In this document: piece after piece, positions 9,284 through 20,291 of the stretch
Layout of the letters: every line of letters begins with the position of its first letter
How positions within the stretch are numbered: the stretch's first letter is position 1
Assembly (NCBI RefSeq): GCF_000012485.1
Contig: NC_007512.1
Span: forward strand, 621,001-685,000
From: Pelodictyon luteolum DSM 273
GTDB taxonomy: Bacteria; Bacteroidota; Chlorobiia; Chlorobiales; Chlorobiaceae
Length of the DNA: 64,000 nt
Direction: 5' to 3'
Made by a program: the position numbers and the translations under genes
The notes under the pieces: model-generated
The model's input: the letters and a program-made list of their open reading frames with translations, nothing else
The model's database searches: none
Told to the model about the DNA's origin: nothing

Positions 9284-9324
9284 ACAATATACCGGTTGAG
9301 TCCCATTAATGAAGCGTATATTGT
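9284..9324. promoter_or_regulatory. 9-bp inverted repeat in the hydrolase/Rrf2 divergent region
   Basis: ACAATATAC at 9284-9292 is repeated as its exact reverse complement GTATATTGT at 9316-9324. The pair lies between two divergent genes, 48-80 bases before the Rrf2 start. It could be a regulator site or two opposed -10 elements. Assignment to Rrf2 autoregulation is inference. Confidence 0.4.
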
Positions 9325-9371
9325 CGAAGAGAATAGAACGGCCCAGTGCAACAGGGGAGATTTGAACACGT

Positions 9372-9782
9372 ATGCTGCAGGTATCCAGAAAATTTGAATA
9401 TGGACTTCACGCGGTGGCTTATCTGGCCTCCCGGGGAGTCGACCGAGTCGTGACCGTGAAGGAGATGGCCGAGGAGATAGGTTTTTCTCCGGAGTTCCTC
9501 GCCAAGGCCATGCAGAGCCTCACGCGGGCTGGTATAGCCAGTTCCGTACAGGGCGTGAAGGGTGGCTATCAGCTTGCCCGCAAGGCCGAGAGCATCACGG
9601 TCGCCGATATCGGCACGGCCATAGAGGGTGCCCCGCATCTGGTCCGTTGCGTCGTGAAGGCCGACAACTGCGAGATATACTCATCCTGTCCCCACCGCGG
9701 ATACATGACGAGCCTTCAGAACCGGATCCAGGGCCTCCTTGCATCCACGACCGTTCAGGCCCTCCTCGATACGGAGACGTAA
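9372..9782 (+). CDS. Rrf2-family transcriptional regulator with cysteine triad
   Basis: The 136-residue winged-helix protein has the Rrf2 start (MLQVSRKFEYGLHAVAYLA), the recognition region (EEIGFSPEFLAKAMQSLTRAG) and the wing (GVKGGYQLAR). Cysteines 93, 100 and 106 sit where IscR/NsrR ligate an Fe-S cluster, so it probably senses iron-sulfur status, NO or oxidants. It ends 24 bases before uvrA on the same strand, suggesting co-transcription with a repair gene, an uncommon pairing. The effector is not determinable from sequence. Confidence 0.9.
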   Translation: MLQVSRKFEYGLHAVAYLASRGVDRVVTVKEMAEEIGFSPEFLAKAMQSLTRAGIASSVQGVKGGYQLARKAESITVADIGTAIEGAPHLVRCVVKADNCEIYSSCPHRGYMTSLQNRIQGLLASTTVQALLDTET

Positions 9783-9806
9783 ACAACGAAACAAGAAGCA
9801 CCGCTC

Positions 9807-12677
9807 ATGACCAATCATAGGCTCAAGGGTTCGGCGCCGGCTGAACCGAGTCTGCCGGATATAGTCCTCAAAGGCATCACCACCCACAACCTCCAGAACA
9901 TCTCCGTCCGTATTCCTCGAAACCGGTTCGTGGTGCTCACCGGCGTCAGCGGCTCGGGCAAATCGAGCCTTGCTTTCGATACCCTTTATGCCGAGGGGCA
10001 TCGTCGCTATGTCGAGTCGCTCTCGGCCTATGTGCGCCAGTTTCTCGAGCGCATGCCGCGCCCCGAAATCGAGGTGGTTGAGGGGATCGCTCCGGCCATT
10101 GCCATAGAACAGCGCTCCATACCGCGCAACCCCCGCTCGACGGTCGGTACCGTTTCGGAGATATACGACTACCTTCGCCTGCTTTATGCCCGCATCGGCA
10201 AGATCTATTCCCGCGACACCAATGAACTGGTGCTGAAGCATACCCCGGACGATGTGGTCATGCAGGCCGGCTTTTTTCTGGAAGGAACGAAGTTCTATGC
10301 GGGATTCCTTTTTCCTTCCCATGAGGACGGCAGTCATCATCTCTGCACAGTCGATGAGGAAATTTCAAACCTGCTGAAGAAGGGATTTTTCCGGGTGGTG
10401 TCCGGCGACACCGTACTCGACCTTAACAGCCCGGACGACTGCAGGAAGGTCGCCATGATGAGCGAAGCCGCCCGCAGAGCACTGCTTGTGCTTGTCGACC
10501 GGTTTGTGACCCGTCATGACAAGAAGTTCCAGAGCCGCGTTGCCGAGGCGGCTGAGTCCTGCTTCAGCGAGTCGGGCGGCCATGCGGTGCTGCAGGTGGT
10601 CGGAGGGAAGACCTACCGGTTCAGCGACCGGCTGGAGCTCAATGGCATTGAGTACCAGGAGCCCTCCCCGCAGCTGTTCGCCTTCAACTCCCCGATCGGT
10701 GCCTGCACCACCTGCCAGGGATTCGGGCGCATCGCCGGCATTGATGAACATGCCGTCGTTCCCGACCGTTCGCTGACGCTTGCAGAAGGTGCAATCGTCT
10801 GCTGGAACTCGGAAAAGTACCGATGGAACCTCGAGGAACTGCTTCTTGCGGCTCCGAAAGCCGGCATCCCGGTCGATGTTCCCTATGAAAAGCTGTCGCA
10901 TGCAGAAAAGGAGCGGATCTGGAAGGGTGTGCCGGGCACCGGGTACCGCGGCATATGGCCGTTTTTTGCTGAAATCGAGAAAGATGCCGGCTATAAGATG
11001 CATTTCAGGGTGTTCCTCAGCCGTTACCGCGGCTATGCGATCTGCCCCGACTGCGAAGGCTCCCGTCTCAACCCCGATGCCCGCCTTGTCCGTGTATCCG
11101 GCCGGAATATCACTGATGTGGCCCGTATGAACATCGCCGATGCCCATGCGTTCTTTAAAAACCTTGAGATCTCTCCGTTCGACCGCAAGGTGGCAGAATC
11201 GGTGATCGAGGAGATCGAGAAGCGGCTCGGCTACCTGCTTGACGTGGGCCTCGACTACCTGACGCTCGACCGCCTTACCCACACCCTCAGCGGCGGCGAA
11301 TTCCAGCGCATCAACCTTTCAACTTCGCTCGGTTCTCCTCTGGTCGGCGCCATCTACATTCTCGACGAGCCGAGCATCGGTCTGCACCAGAGCGATTCGG
11401 CCCGCCTCATCACACTGCTCCAGAAACTTCGCGATCTCGGCAACACGGTCGTCGTTGTCGAGCACGATCGCGAAATCATCGAGGCGGCCGACGAGGTGAT
11501 CGATCTCGGTCCCCAGGCCGGCAGGCTCGGCGGAGAGGTGGTGTTCCACGGTTCAGTCGAGGAGATGAAGCGTTCCGGCACTTCAATGACGGCCGAGTAC
11601 CTGCAGGACCGCCGTTCCATTCCGTTGCCGGAAGTGCGCAGGACTCCGGACTTTACGGCCTGCATCGAAATCAACGGGGCCATGCAGAACAACCTTAAGA
11701 ACATCGACGTGCGTTTCCCGCTTGGTGTCATGACCTGCGTCACCGGCGTGAGCGGTTCTGGCAAGTCGACGCTCGTCAACGACATCCTCAACCGGGGCCT
11801 CATGCGCGAGAAGGAGGGTGTGAAGGACGAGGTGGGCACCCACCGCGCGATTACCGGCGGGTGGCAGATAGACCGTGTCGAGCATGTGGACCAGTCGCCC
11901 ATCGGCAAGTCAAGCAGGAGTAACCCGGTGACCTATCTGAAGATCTTCGACGATATCCGCTCCGTATTCGCCCAGACTCCCGACGCGAGAGCACGGGGGT
12001 GGAAGGCGGGGTATTTTTCGTTCAATATTCCCGGCGGCCGCTGCGAGGCCTGTTCGGGAGAGGGGAGCGTGAAGATCGAAATGCAGTTTCTCGCCGACAT
12101 CGAAGCGGTCTGCGAGGAGTGCGGCGGACTGCGCTACAAGGCCGATACGCTGGAGGTGAAGTACCGCGGCCGTTCGATTGCAGAGGTGCTCGATATGACC
12201 GTGGAAGAGGCGCTCGTGTTTTTCGCCCGGGAAAAAAGCATATCCCGGAAGCTCGGTGTGCTTGACGAGGTCGGACTCGGCTATATCCGCCTCGGCCAGT
12301 CCTCAAGCACCCTTTCCGGCGGCGAAGCCCAGCGCCTGAAGCTCGCGAGCTTCATTGCGCGGGCCGATGTCGAGCACACCCTCTTCCTTTTCGACGAGCC
12401 GACAACAGGCCTGCATTTTGAGGATATCCGCAAACTTCTGGGGTGTTTTTCGAAGCTGCTTGAGCAACACAACACCCTCATCGTCATCGAACACAACCCC
12501 GACATCATTTCCCAGGCGGACTGGGTGATCGACCTCGGTCCGGGTGCGGGAGACCGGGGGGGCCAGGTGATCGGCGAAGGTACGCCGGAAGATCTTGCCG
12601 GGATGGAGCAGTCGCTCACCGGCCGTCACCTGCAGCCGCTCTTCAGGAGGCTCGGAAAGACGAAGAAGGTGACCTAG
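9807..12677 (+). CDS. uvrA: excinuclease ABC subunit A
   Basis: UvrA recognises DNA damage with UvrB in nucleotide excision repair. The 956-residue protein has both ABC ATPase halves: Walker [10 protein letters not shown] near residue 46 and again in the second half, signatures LSGGEFQRI and LSGGEAQRL, and a C-terminal zinc module (CEACSGEG...CEECGG). In the first half the usual CPxCG pair before [18 protein letters not shown] is absent; the segment reads [14 protein letters not shown], so that zinc module keeps only one CxxC. I recall similar forms in Bacteroidetes/Chlorobi, so this is probably a lineage variant. No clear ribosome site precedes the ATG. Confidence 0.95.
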   Translation: MTNHRLKGSAPAEPSLPDIVLKGITTHNLQNISVRIPRNRFVVLTGVSGSGKSSLAFDTLYAEGHRRYVESLSAYVRQFLERMPRPEIEVVEGIAPAIAIEQRSIPRNPRSTVGTVSEIYDYLRLLYARIGKIYSRDTNELVLKHTPDDVVMQAGFFLEGTKFYAGFLFPSHEDGSHHLCTVDEEISNLLKKGFFRVVSGDTVLDLNSPDDCRKVAMMSEAARRALLVLVDRFVTRHDKKFQSRVAEAAESCFSESGGHAVLQVVGGKTYRFSDRLELNGIEYQEPSPQLFAFNSPIGACTTCQGFGRIAGIDEHAVVPDRSLTLAEGAIVCWNSEKYRWNLEELLLAAPKAGIPVDVPYEKLSHAEKERIWKGVPGTGYRGIWPFFAEIEKDAGYKMHFRVFLSRYRGYAICPDCEGSRLNPDARLVRVSGRNITDVARMNIADAHAFFKNLEISPFDRKVAESVIEEIEKRLGYLLDVGLDYLTLDRLTHTLSGGEFQRINLSTSLGSPLVGAIYILDEPSIGLHQSDSARLITLLQKLRDLGNTVVVVEHDREIIEAADEVIDLGPQAGRLGGEVVFHGSVEEMKRSGTSMTAEYLQDRRSIPLPEVRRTPDFTACIEINGAMQNNLKNIDVRFPLGVMTCVTGVSGSGKSTLVNDILNRGLMREKEGVKDEVGTHRAITGGWQIDRVEHVDQSPIGKSSRSNPVTYLKIFDDIRSVFAQTPDARARGWKAGYFSFNIPGGRCEACSGEGSVKIEMQFLADIEAVCEECGGLRYKADTLEVKYRGRSIAEVLDMTVEEALVFFAREKSISRKLGVLDEVGLGYIRLGQSSSTLSGGEAQRLKLASFIARADVEHTLFLFDEPTTGLHFEDIRKLLGCFSKLLEQHNTLIVIEHNPDIISQADWVIDLGPGAGDRGGQVIGEGTPEDLAGMEQSLTGRHLQPLFRRLGKTKKVT

Positions 12678-12683
12678 ACAGGC

Positions 12684-12983
12684 TCAGTCGAGGATCGGAT
12701 CGTCTTCAAGCGCACCCCCGTGCAGTCTGATGTGCGGGAAGTGCGATTCCGAAGTGCGTTCCACCCACACCTCGTCACCCCGCCTGAATCCGCTCTCATT
12801 CACTTCAACCGACAGGCGGTTTTTTGCCAAAGCCTGTATCTCACGGAGTATGGCGGCATGCTCCCGGTCAATCGAGGTCGCTGTATCGTCTTTTATCTTC
12901 GAGAGGATGCTGTCCAGCTTTTCCATGGCGACCTTGCCGACGAGGCTTTGCAGCCGGCTCTCAATTTCTTCCTGCATATTCAT
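12684..12983 (-). CDS. hypothetical protein (99 aa)
   Basis: I do not recognise this protein. The N-terminal half is helical and charged (EEIESRLQSLVGKVAMEKLDSILSKIK) and the C-terminal half looks like a small beta domain (RRGDEVWVERTSES, then an acidic DDPILD end). There is no signal peptide or membrane segment. It converges on uvrA with a 6-base gap and is divergent from groES; its own promoter must lie in the CIRCE-containing intergenic region. Coding-type codon use supports a real gene. Confidence 0.6.
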   Translation of the reverse strand: MNMQEEIESRLQSLVGKVAMEKLDSILSKIKDDTATSIDREHAAILREIQALAKNRLSVEVNESGFRRGDEVWVERTSESHFPHIRLHGGALEDDPILD

Positions 12984-13044
12984 GTCGATCTTTGTTGAAA
13001 ACAGTTTGTATGGAGCGTGAATTTTTTTATACTGCAGTGTTCTG

Positions 13045-13071
13045 TTAGCACTCGGCGTTGTTGAGTGCTAA
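13045..13071 (+). promoter_or_regulatory. CIRCE operator (HrcA site)
   Basis: This is an exact TTAGCACTC-N9-GAGTGCTAA element, 69 bases before groES. CIRCE is the binding site of the heat-shock repressor HrcA, so groESL should be HrcA-controlled. The divergent 99-residue gene may share this control. Confidence 0.95.
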
Positions 13072-13139
13072 CGCTGAACACAATAATTGCCTTACAATAG
13101 TATCGCACTATTAATCCAAAACCCAAACAAGAGAAGACA

Positions 13140-13427
13140 ATGAACTTGAAACCGTTAGCTGATCGAGTTATTGTTAAGCCCGCACCCGCAGAAGAGAAGA
13201 CCAAGGGCGGCCTGTACATTCCCGACACCGGGAAAGAAAAACCGATGTACGGCGAAGTCGTCGCCGTCGGAGCCGGCAAGATGTCCGACAGCGGACAGCT
13301 GCTCGCCATGCCGGTCAAAGCCGGCGACAAGGTGCTCTATGGCAAATATTCCGGCACCGAGGTCTCGGTCGAAGGTGAGGACTACCTGATCATGCGCGAG
13401 TCCGACATTTTCGCCATTCTCGCCTGA
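13140..13427 (+). CDS. groS: co-chaperonin GroES (Cpn10)
   Basis: The 95-residue protein has the family's usual length and features: the N-terminal strand [14 protein letters not shown], the mobile loop [10 protein letters not shown] that docks on GroEL, and the C-terminal strand ending DIFAIL. It caps the GroEL cage during ATP-driven folding. It sits 47 bases before groEL and downstream of a CIRCE operator, forming a standard heat-shock operon. Confidence 0.98.
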   Translation: MNLKPLADRVIVKPAPAEEKTKGGLYIPDTGKEKPMYGEVVAVGAGKMSDSGQLLAMPVKAGDKVLYGKYSGTEVSVEGEDYLIMRESDIFAILA

Positions 13428-13450
13428 GAGCCATAAATAATTCTTACTAA

Positions 13451-15118
<1,668 letters not shown>

Positions 15119-15143
15119 TCCCGTTTCTCTCATTCTCTCTTAC

Positions 15144-15187
15144 AGAGGCCGTCTCAGCTGCAACGCTGAGACGGCCTCTTTTTTTTT
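15144..15187 (+). terminator. strong terminator of groESL
   Basis: A 14-bp stem (AGAGGCCGTCTCAG paired with CTGAGACGGCCTCT) is followed by nine T residues, 25 bases after the groEL stop. Confidence 0.95.
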
Positions 15188-15236
15188 GTACCTTCAAAGA
15201 CAGGTTTCTTTCAACACCATAAGCATCACCATTACG

Positions 15237-15920
15237 ATGAAAGCCGTTCTCCTTCTCAGCGGCGGGATGGACAGTCTCGTCACCACGGCAATTGCGCACC
15301 GCGAGGGGTACGAACTTGCCGCCATGCATGTCAACTACGGCCAGCGTACCTGGCAGAAGGAGCTGCAGTCGTTCCGCAGCATCGCAGATCATTATTCCAT
15401 TACGGAGCGTCTGGAAGTCAATGCAGATTTCCTCGGCCGTATCGGTGGCTCTTCGCTGACCGATCACTCCATGCCGGTTGCCGGCGCCGATCTCCGGGGG
15501 TCGGGCATTCCTACCAGCTACGTTCCGTTCCGCAATGCCTGTTTCCTCTCCATGGCCGTCAGCTGGTCGGAGGTGATAGGGGCGGAGCGGCTCTTTATCG
15601 GGGCGGTGGAGGAGGACTCGTCGGGATACCCCGACTGCCGCCGTGTTTTCTACGATGCCTTCAACCGGGTGATCGAGCTCGGCACCAGGCCCGAAACCGG
15701 CATCACCATCCTTACCCCGCTCATCGCCATGCAGAAGGCGCAGATCGTCCGGAACGGCATGGAGCTCGGTGCGCCTTTCGAGCACAGCTGGTCATGCTAC
15801 AGGAGTGAAGGCAGGGCATGCGGGGTCTGCGACAGCTGCGCCCGCAGGCTCAGGGCGTTCGAGCTTCAGGGGATCCGCGACCCGATTGATTATGAGGTCC
15901 GACCGCAGTATATTGACTGA
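15237..15920 (+). CDS. queC: 7-cyano-7-deazaguanine (preQ0) synthase QueC
   Basis: QueC makes preQ0 from carboxy-deazaguanine with ATP and ammonia in queuosine synthesis. The 227-residue protein shows the PP-loop SGGMDS at residues 8-13 and four zinc-binding cysteines near the C terminus (C187, C195, C198, C201 in the CGVCDSC region). The ATG at 15237 directly precedes the first strand MKAVLLLS; the open frame extends back into the groEL terminator. QueA, another queuosine enzyme, is encoded about 12 kb away. Confidence 0.95.
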   Translation: MKAVLLLSGGMDSLVTTAIAHREGYELAAMHVNYGQRTWQKELQSFRSIADHYSITERLEVNADFLGRIGGSSLTDHSMPVAGADLRGSGIPTSYVPFRNACFLSMAVSWSEVIGAERLFIGAVEEDSSGYPDCRRVFYDAFNRVIELGTRPETGITILTPLIAMQKAQIVRNGMELGAPFEHSWSCYRSEGRACGVCDSCARRLRAFELQGIRDPIDYEVRPQYID

Positions 15921-15946
15921 CCCTTACAGTAAAACATTTTCTGAAA

Positions 15947-16615
15947 ATGACCCGATCCACATCCCCCAGAGGCATGTCCAGCTTACCCCTGGCGCTCGGC
16001 CTTGTCGTTTTGATCTGGCTGTCCGGCCTTGCCGGGCACTTCACACCGCTCCAGGAGTGGCCGGCGCTGGCACTGTATGTCATCGGCTCGATCGGCCTTG
16101 CCATTTTCCTCGGGCGGAATGGTGGCTGGGAGTCGATCTGGCTTTCAGGCGGCCAGCTCCGCCGTTCGCTTTTCTGGGGAGGGCTTGCCGGACTTGTCCT
16201 TTTCGTGATGGACATCACCAACACCGTTCTCTACTACAAAAACGGCGGAGCTCCGATGGTGGAGATGCAGGTGCTGCTCGTGCACCGCTCACTGCTGTAT
16301 CTGTTTCCGGTACTGATCCTCGCCGAGGAGTTCCTCTGGCGCGGCGTGCTCTTTTCCGCCATGATCGGCCGGGGGATGAACCCCCATCTCACCGTTGCCC
16401 TCACCACCCTCCTTTACGCCCTGAACCATTTCGCGGTGGCCCCTGTCGGGATGCTTGAACGTGCCATGATGGCCATGATGGCATTTCCTATCGGCATTCT
16501 TGGAGGATACCTGGTGCTGAAGACCCGGAACGTATGGGGGAGCGTGCTTGTACACATGATCACCATGATTTCGATGGTGCTCGACATCTTCGTGATACCG
16601 CAAATGCTATTCTGA
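15947..16615 (+). CDS. CPBP-family intramembrane metalloprotease (CAAX/Abi type)
   Basis: The 222-residue polytopic membrane protein has about six hydrophobic segments and the diagnostic glutamate motif AEEFLWRG (Glu127, Glu128, Arg132), followed by a histidine-containing helix (ALNHFAV) and a later histidine (VLVHM). These are the metal-binding and catalytic features of CPBP proteases. Substrates in bacteria are mostly unknown, so prenyl-protein processing should not be assumed. It lies 26 bases after queC and its stop codon overlaps the ribosome site of trpA, so the three genes probably share a transcript. Confidence 0.9.
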   Translation: MTRSTSPRGMSSLPLALGLVVLIWLSGLAGHFTPLQEWPALALYVIGSIGLAIFLGRNGGWESIWLSGGQLRRSLFWGGLAGLVLFVMDITNTVLYYKNGGAPMVEMQVLLVHRSLLYLFPVLILAEEFLWRGVLFSAMIGRGMNPHLTVALTTLLYALNHFAVAPVGMLERAMMAMMAFPIGILGGYLVLKTRNVWGSVLVHMITMISMVLDIFVIPQMLF

Positions 16616-16626
16616 GGGAGACCCGA

Positions 16627-17439
16627 TTGACACAGAAGAAAGAGAACAGGATAACGGCACGGCTCCGTGAGGACCGCAAGCTCCTGCTTGCCTACTACAT
16701 GCCCGAGTTTCCCGTAGCGGGCTCCACGCTGCCGGTGCTTGAGGCACTCCAGGATGGTGGCGCCGACATCATCGAGCTCGGCATACCCTTTTCCGATCCG
16801 GTCGGCGATGGTCCGGTGATCCAGAATGCGGCGCACATCGCAATCCGGAACGGCGTGAGTGTCCGCAGCCTGCTTGAGCTGGTCCGCAAAGCCAGGGCGG
16901 GGGAAGGATGCAGGAAAATCACAGTTCCGATTCTCCTCATGGGCTACAGCAATCCGCTTATCGCATACGGAGGAGACTGTTTCCTCCACGATGCTGTCAA
17001 AGCAGGGGTGGACGGGCTGCTCATTCCGGACCTTCCTCCCGAGGAGTCGGCTGACTTCCTTCAGAGGGCCAAATCTCTCGGCCTTACGGTGGTTTACCTG
17101 ATCTCCCCTGTGACTCCTCCGGAACGGATCGAATGGATCGACAGCCTCTCGACAGACTTTTCCTACTGCCTGGCCGTCAACGCCACGACCGGGACCGCAA
17201 AGCTTGCCGACGCATCAACCGAAGCTTCGGTTGACCGGTACCTTGAGCGGGTCCGCCTGCATGCCCGGAAGAAGTTCGTGGTCGGGTTCGGCATCAGGGA
17301 CCGGGCGAGGGTTGAGCATATGTGGCGCCTGGCCGACGGGGCGGTGGTCGGCACCGCCCTCCTCGAGCATATCGCCGGAGCCCCGAACCCCGGGGAGGCG
17401 GCCCGTAGGGCTGGAGAATTCTGGCGGGGGCTGCGGTGA
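16627..17439 (+). CDS. trpA: tryptophan synthase alpha subunit
   Basis: TrpA splits indole-3-glycerol phosphate to indole and glyceraldehyde-3-phosphate. The 270-residue protein has the catalytic acids in ADIIELGIPFSDPVGDGP (Glu50 and Asp61) and the phosphate loop VVGFGIRD. A TTG start at 16627 is proposed: GAGGGAG stands 7 bases upstream and the N terminus is then the normal family length; no in-frame ATG lies between this point and residue 25. It overlaps the next gene by four bases (GTGA). Confidence 0.93.
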   Translation: MTQKKENRITARLREDRKLLLAYYMPEFPVAGSTLPVLEALQDGGADIIELGIPFSDPVGDGPVIQNAAHIAIRNGVSVRSLLELVRKARAGEGCRKITVPILLMGYSNPLIAYGGDCFLHDAVKAGVDGLLIPDLPPEESADFLQRAKSLGLTVVYLISPVTPPERIEWIDSLSTDFSYCLAVNATTGTAKLADASTEASVDRYLERVRLHARKKFVVGFGIRDRARVEHMWRLADGAVVGTALLEHIAGAPNPGEAARRAGEFWRGLR

Positions 17440-18482
17440 CTGGTCCTGAAGAGAGACCTCCGGTCATTGCCGGCCGGCCATCGGTCGACATCATCATCCC
17501 CCATTACCTCCAGCGCGACATGCTGGAGCGATGCCTCGGCTCGCTTGCCCTTACCGACTATCCGGGGATGGGCATCATCGTCATTGACAACGGCGGTTTT
17601 CTGGCAGGCCTTGACGCTCTCGTTGCTGCCTATCCTGCAGCCCGCCTTTACCGTCTGGGGGAGAACAGAGGGTATGCGGGCGGATGCAATGAAGGTCTGA
17701 AGCACTCCAGGGCAGAGTTCGTGGTGTTCATGAATGACGACACCGTCGTCAGGGATCCGCTCTGGCTGAACCATCTGGTAGACGAGGCGCTCTGCCACCC
17801 CGGGGCAGCGGCTTTCCAGCCGAAACTGCTTTCCATGAAACGCGTTGTCGGACCCCGGCGCATGTTCGACTACGCCGGTGCGGCCGGCGGCATGATCGAC
17901 CGGCTCGGATATCCTTACTGCCTCGGCCGGACCATCACCGGTTCCGAGACCGACCGGGGGCAGTATGACGCACCCCGCTCCATTTTCTGGGCATCCGGCG
18001 CGGCGATGTTCGCCCGTCGGGAGGCAATAGAGGGTGTTGGCGGCTTCGACGAAGATTTTTTCATGCACATGGAAGAGATCGATCTGGCCTGGCGTCTTCT
18101 GCTTGCCGGCTGGTCGGTCCGCTCCGCTCCCGCAGCAGAGGTTTTTCATGAAGGGGGCGCTTCACTGGGGGAGGGATCACCGGAAAAAATCTATTTCAAC
18201 CATCGCAACAACATGCTGATGCTCCTGAAGAACCGGAGTACGGGGGGGCTGTTCAGGATCCTTCCTCTCCGTTATCTCCTTGAGTTCGCTGCTGTCCTCT
18301 ACTACCTCCCTCATGCTCCCGAAGGCCGTCGCAAGGCCGCTGCGGTTTTCCGTGCGATGCGGGATGCTTTCCTCCAGCTTCCCCTCACCCTCCGGAAGCG
18401 TCGTCATGTGCAGTCTTCGAGGAAAGTCGGTGAGCGGGTGGTGTTCAGCGGGATGCCCTTTTTCCAGCTGCTGAGACGATAG
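17436..18482 (+). CDS. family 2 glycosyltransferase
   Basis: The 348-residue protein begins with a GT2 core: VDIIIPHYLQRDMLERCLGSL, the nucleotide-binding NRGYAGGCNEG segment, the DxD-type metal motif NDDT, and a later acceptor region (FDEDFFMHMEEIDLAWRL) containing the ED and W motifs of rhamnosyltransferase-like enzymes. It probably transfers a sugar in LPS or capsule synthesis; the donor is unknown. The start is GTG, overlapping the trpA stop. One weak hydrophobic stretch near the C terminus suggests membrane association. Confidence 0.88.
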   Translation: MTGPEERPPVIAGRPSVDIIIPHYLQRDMLERCLGSLALTDYPGMGIIVIDNGGFLAGLDALVAAYPAARLYRLGENRGYAGGCNEGLKHSRAEFVVFMNDDTVVRDPLWLNHLVDEALCHPGAAAFQPKLLSMKRVVGPRRMFDYAGAAGGMIDRLGYPYCLGRTITGSETDRGQYDAPRSIFWASGAAMFARREAIEGVGGFDEDFFMHMEEIDLAWRLLLAGWSVRSAPAAEVFHEGGASLGEGSPEKIYFNHRNNMLMLLKNRSTGGLFRILPLRYLLEFAAVLYYLPHAPEGRRKAAAVFRAMRDAFLQLPLTLRKRRHVQSSRKVGERVVFSGMPFFQLLRR

Positions 18483-18496
18483 GCGGCCTCTGCTCT

Positions 18497-19540
18497 TCAG
18501 CTTTTTTTGTCCGCCAGGTGCCCCTGGCTTATCATGTCCCCGACTGCATCGAGAATGCTTTTCTCGGGAGGCATGAAGGTCATCTTCAGATCCCGTCTGA
18601 TTTTTTCATTGCTGATATGTATCGCCCTTCCGATGTGGGTGCGGATGAAGGTGCCGGTATCTTTCGGCTGGGTATAGGAAAGCATCTTCATGAGGGCGGT
18701 GCCGGCTTTCGAAGATAGATCGATCTTCGGCAGGCGGTAGCCGCTGTATCCGTTCTGGCGGAGGAGATCCACCACTTCGTGCATCGTCAGCTCTCCGGAC
18801 GAACAGAGGTAACGGCCCCGGGCCTCCGGGGTGTTCATTGCCAGGATGTGGGCCGCTGCCGTATCTCGCACGTCGACGAACCCCCAGTTCATGTCCATGA
18901 TTCCGGGATAAACGCCCGTGAGGATGTCGCGGAGAATGCCGTTCGTCGTGTTGACGCCGGGACCCAGCGATGGACCGGTGACGAGCGTCGGGTTCAAAAC
19001 GACGAGGCTGAACCCGGGCTTTTCACGCTCCATGAACTCCCAGGCGGCCCGTTCGGCCATCGTTTTGGCATAGTGGTATGGGTTGCGCCCGAGTGAGGAA
19101 CGACTGTTCCAGTCCGCTTCGGTGAAGGTGTGCCTGCTGTCGGGCTCATCGGTCACGGCGGCGATTGAAGAGGTGAGCACCACCCGCCGAATGGTTCCTG
19201 CCCGCTGGCAGGCTGAGAGCACATTGCGGGTGCCCTCGAGTGCTGGTGCCAGAAGGTCGTGCTCCGGGTCGTTGACATTGATGACGTAGGGACTTGCCGT
19301 ATGAAGAAGTGTATCGCAGCCGCTGAGGGCCCGTTCGAACGAGCCTGCTTCCAGAAGATCGGCGCTGAAGAGTTCCAGGCGCTCCGCTGCTCCCTTGAGT
19401 GCCGTGAGCCAGGGGTATGCTGAAGCAGTGCGGCGCACGGTCCCCCGTACCCCGTACCCCTCTTTGAGGAGCTGCTCGATGATGTGGGATGCGATATAGC
19501 CGGAGGCTCCGGTAACAGAGATGGTGCGGGGCGTAGTCAT
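18497..19540 (-). CDS. extended SDR, dihydroflavonol-4-reductase-like NAD(P)-dependent epimerase/dehydratase
   Basis: The 347-residue protein has a Rossmann nucleotide loop TGASGYIASHI near the N terminus and the catalytic YHYAK tyrosine-lysine pair around residue 158, preceded by a serine-rich TSSIAAV segment. The arginine after the second strand (GTVRR) suggests NADPH use. Dihydroflavonol reductase-like bacterial enzymes reduce varied carbonyls, so the substrate is open. It converges on the glycosyltransferase gene and follows the SRPBCC gene on the same strand with an 11-base gap. Confidence 0.87.
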   Translation of the reverse strand: MTTPRTISVTGASGYIASHIIEQLLKEGYGVRGTVRRTASAYPWLTALKGAAERLELFSADLLEAGSFERALSGCDTLLHTASPYVINVNDPEHDLLAPALEGTRNVLSACQRAGTIRRVVLTSSIAAVTDEPDSRHTFTEADWNSRSSLGRNPYHYAKTMAERAAWEFMEREKPGFSLVVLNPTLVTGPSLGPGVNTTNGILRDILTGVYPGIMDMNWGFVDVRDTAAAHILAMNTPEARGRYLCSSGELTMHEVVDLLRQNGYSGYRLPKIDLSSKAGTALMKMLSYTQPKDTGTFIRTHIGRAIHISNEKIRRDLKMTFMPPEKSILDAVGDMISQGHLADKKS

Positions 19541-19551
19541 GGAAGCAGGTT

Positions 19552-20115
19552 CTATTGTTGTTCTTTCCAGAGGGATTCCGCTCTTTTTTTATGTGCCTTG
19601 AGTATCTCTGGCAGGTCTTGACGCTGGACGAATCCCACAAGGAAAGAGGGTGCGAAAAAGTCCGGGCGGATTTCAGCGCTGTAGGATAGGAGGGTGCGGA
19701 TGCCATCCTCCACCGGCTCCAGCTTCCAGCTTCCCCTGTATATGCTGAAATCCCCGTCGACCTGCTCAAAGGCTATGGCATTGAAGGGATCCTCCCTCAC
19801 CTTGAGCCGGAAGCGGACGGTGATTTCAAAAAAGAATATACCGGTTTTCCCTGTCTGCTCAAGGACCACTGATCCTTGTTGCCTTGATACCAGTCTGCTT
19901 TGGACAACTTTCGGCAGGGTATTATGGAGGTTGTCGTATTCCGTCAAAGCATGCCAGAGCAAAGCGGGCGGAGCGTTGACGAGGATGGCTCCGCTGACGC
20001 CCAGAATGTCGTTCTCAAGGAACCTGAGTTGCACGGTGGCCTCGCCTGCGCGAAGTATACCCGGGAGAGGGTGTGTCGGTACGAAGGAGTCAATCGACTG
20101 TGGCTTATTCTGCAT
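19552..20115 (-). CDS. SRPBCC/START-like cyclase-dehydrase family protein
   Basis: The 187-residue protein has the pattern of a helix-grip (COQ10/polyketide cyclase) domain: VSGAILVNAPPALLWHALTEYDNL, IFFFEITVRFRLKV, then GDFSIYRGSWKLEPVEDG and a C-terminal amphipathic helix. Such proteins hold hydrophobic ligands in a central cavity. ATG 20115 was chosen; a TTG at 20142 would add nine residues, and neither has a good ribosome site. It precedes the SDR gene with an 11-base gap, so the pair may act on the same lipid or quinone-like compound (inference). Confidence 0.78.
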   Translation of the reverse strand: MQNKPQSIDSFVPTHPLPGILRAGEATVQLRFLENDILGVSGAILVNAPPALLWHALTEYDNLHNTLPKVVQSRLVSRQQGSVVLEQTGKTGIFFFEITVRFRLKVREDPFNAIAFEQVDGDFSIYRGSWKLEPVEDGIRTLLSYSAEIRPDFFAPSFLVGFVQRQDLPEILKAHKKRAESLWKEQQ

Positions 20116-20291
20116 GGCATCGGTGTCAAACTTGTAAAACAATCTTTGTTAACTCTAAGCTTTGACGGAAGTTATTTGTTCCCTCTTCAACCTCGTGAGT
20201 GTGGTGGATTGTTTTTTTGCCGATTAGCTGATAACTTCAGCTCACAATCCATTCTTCAGCCGAGACCAACGATCCCGACAACAATTCACCT

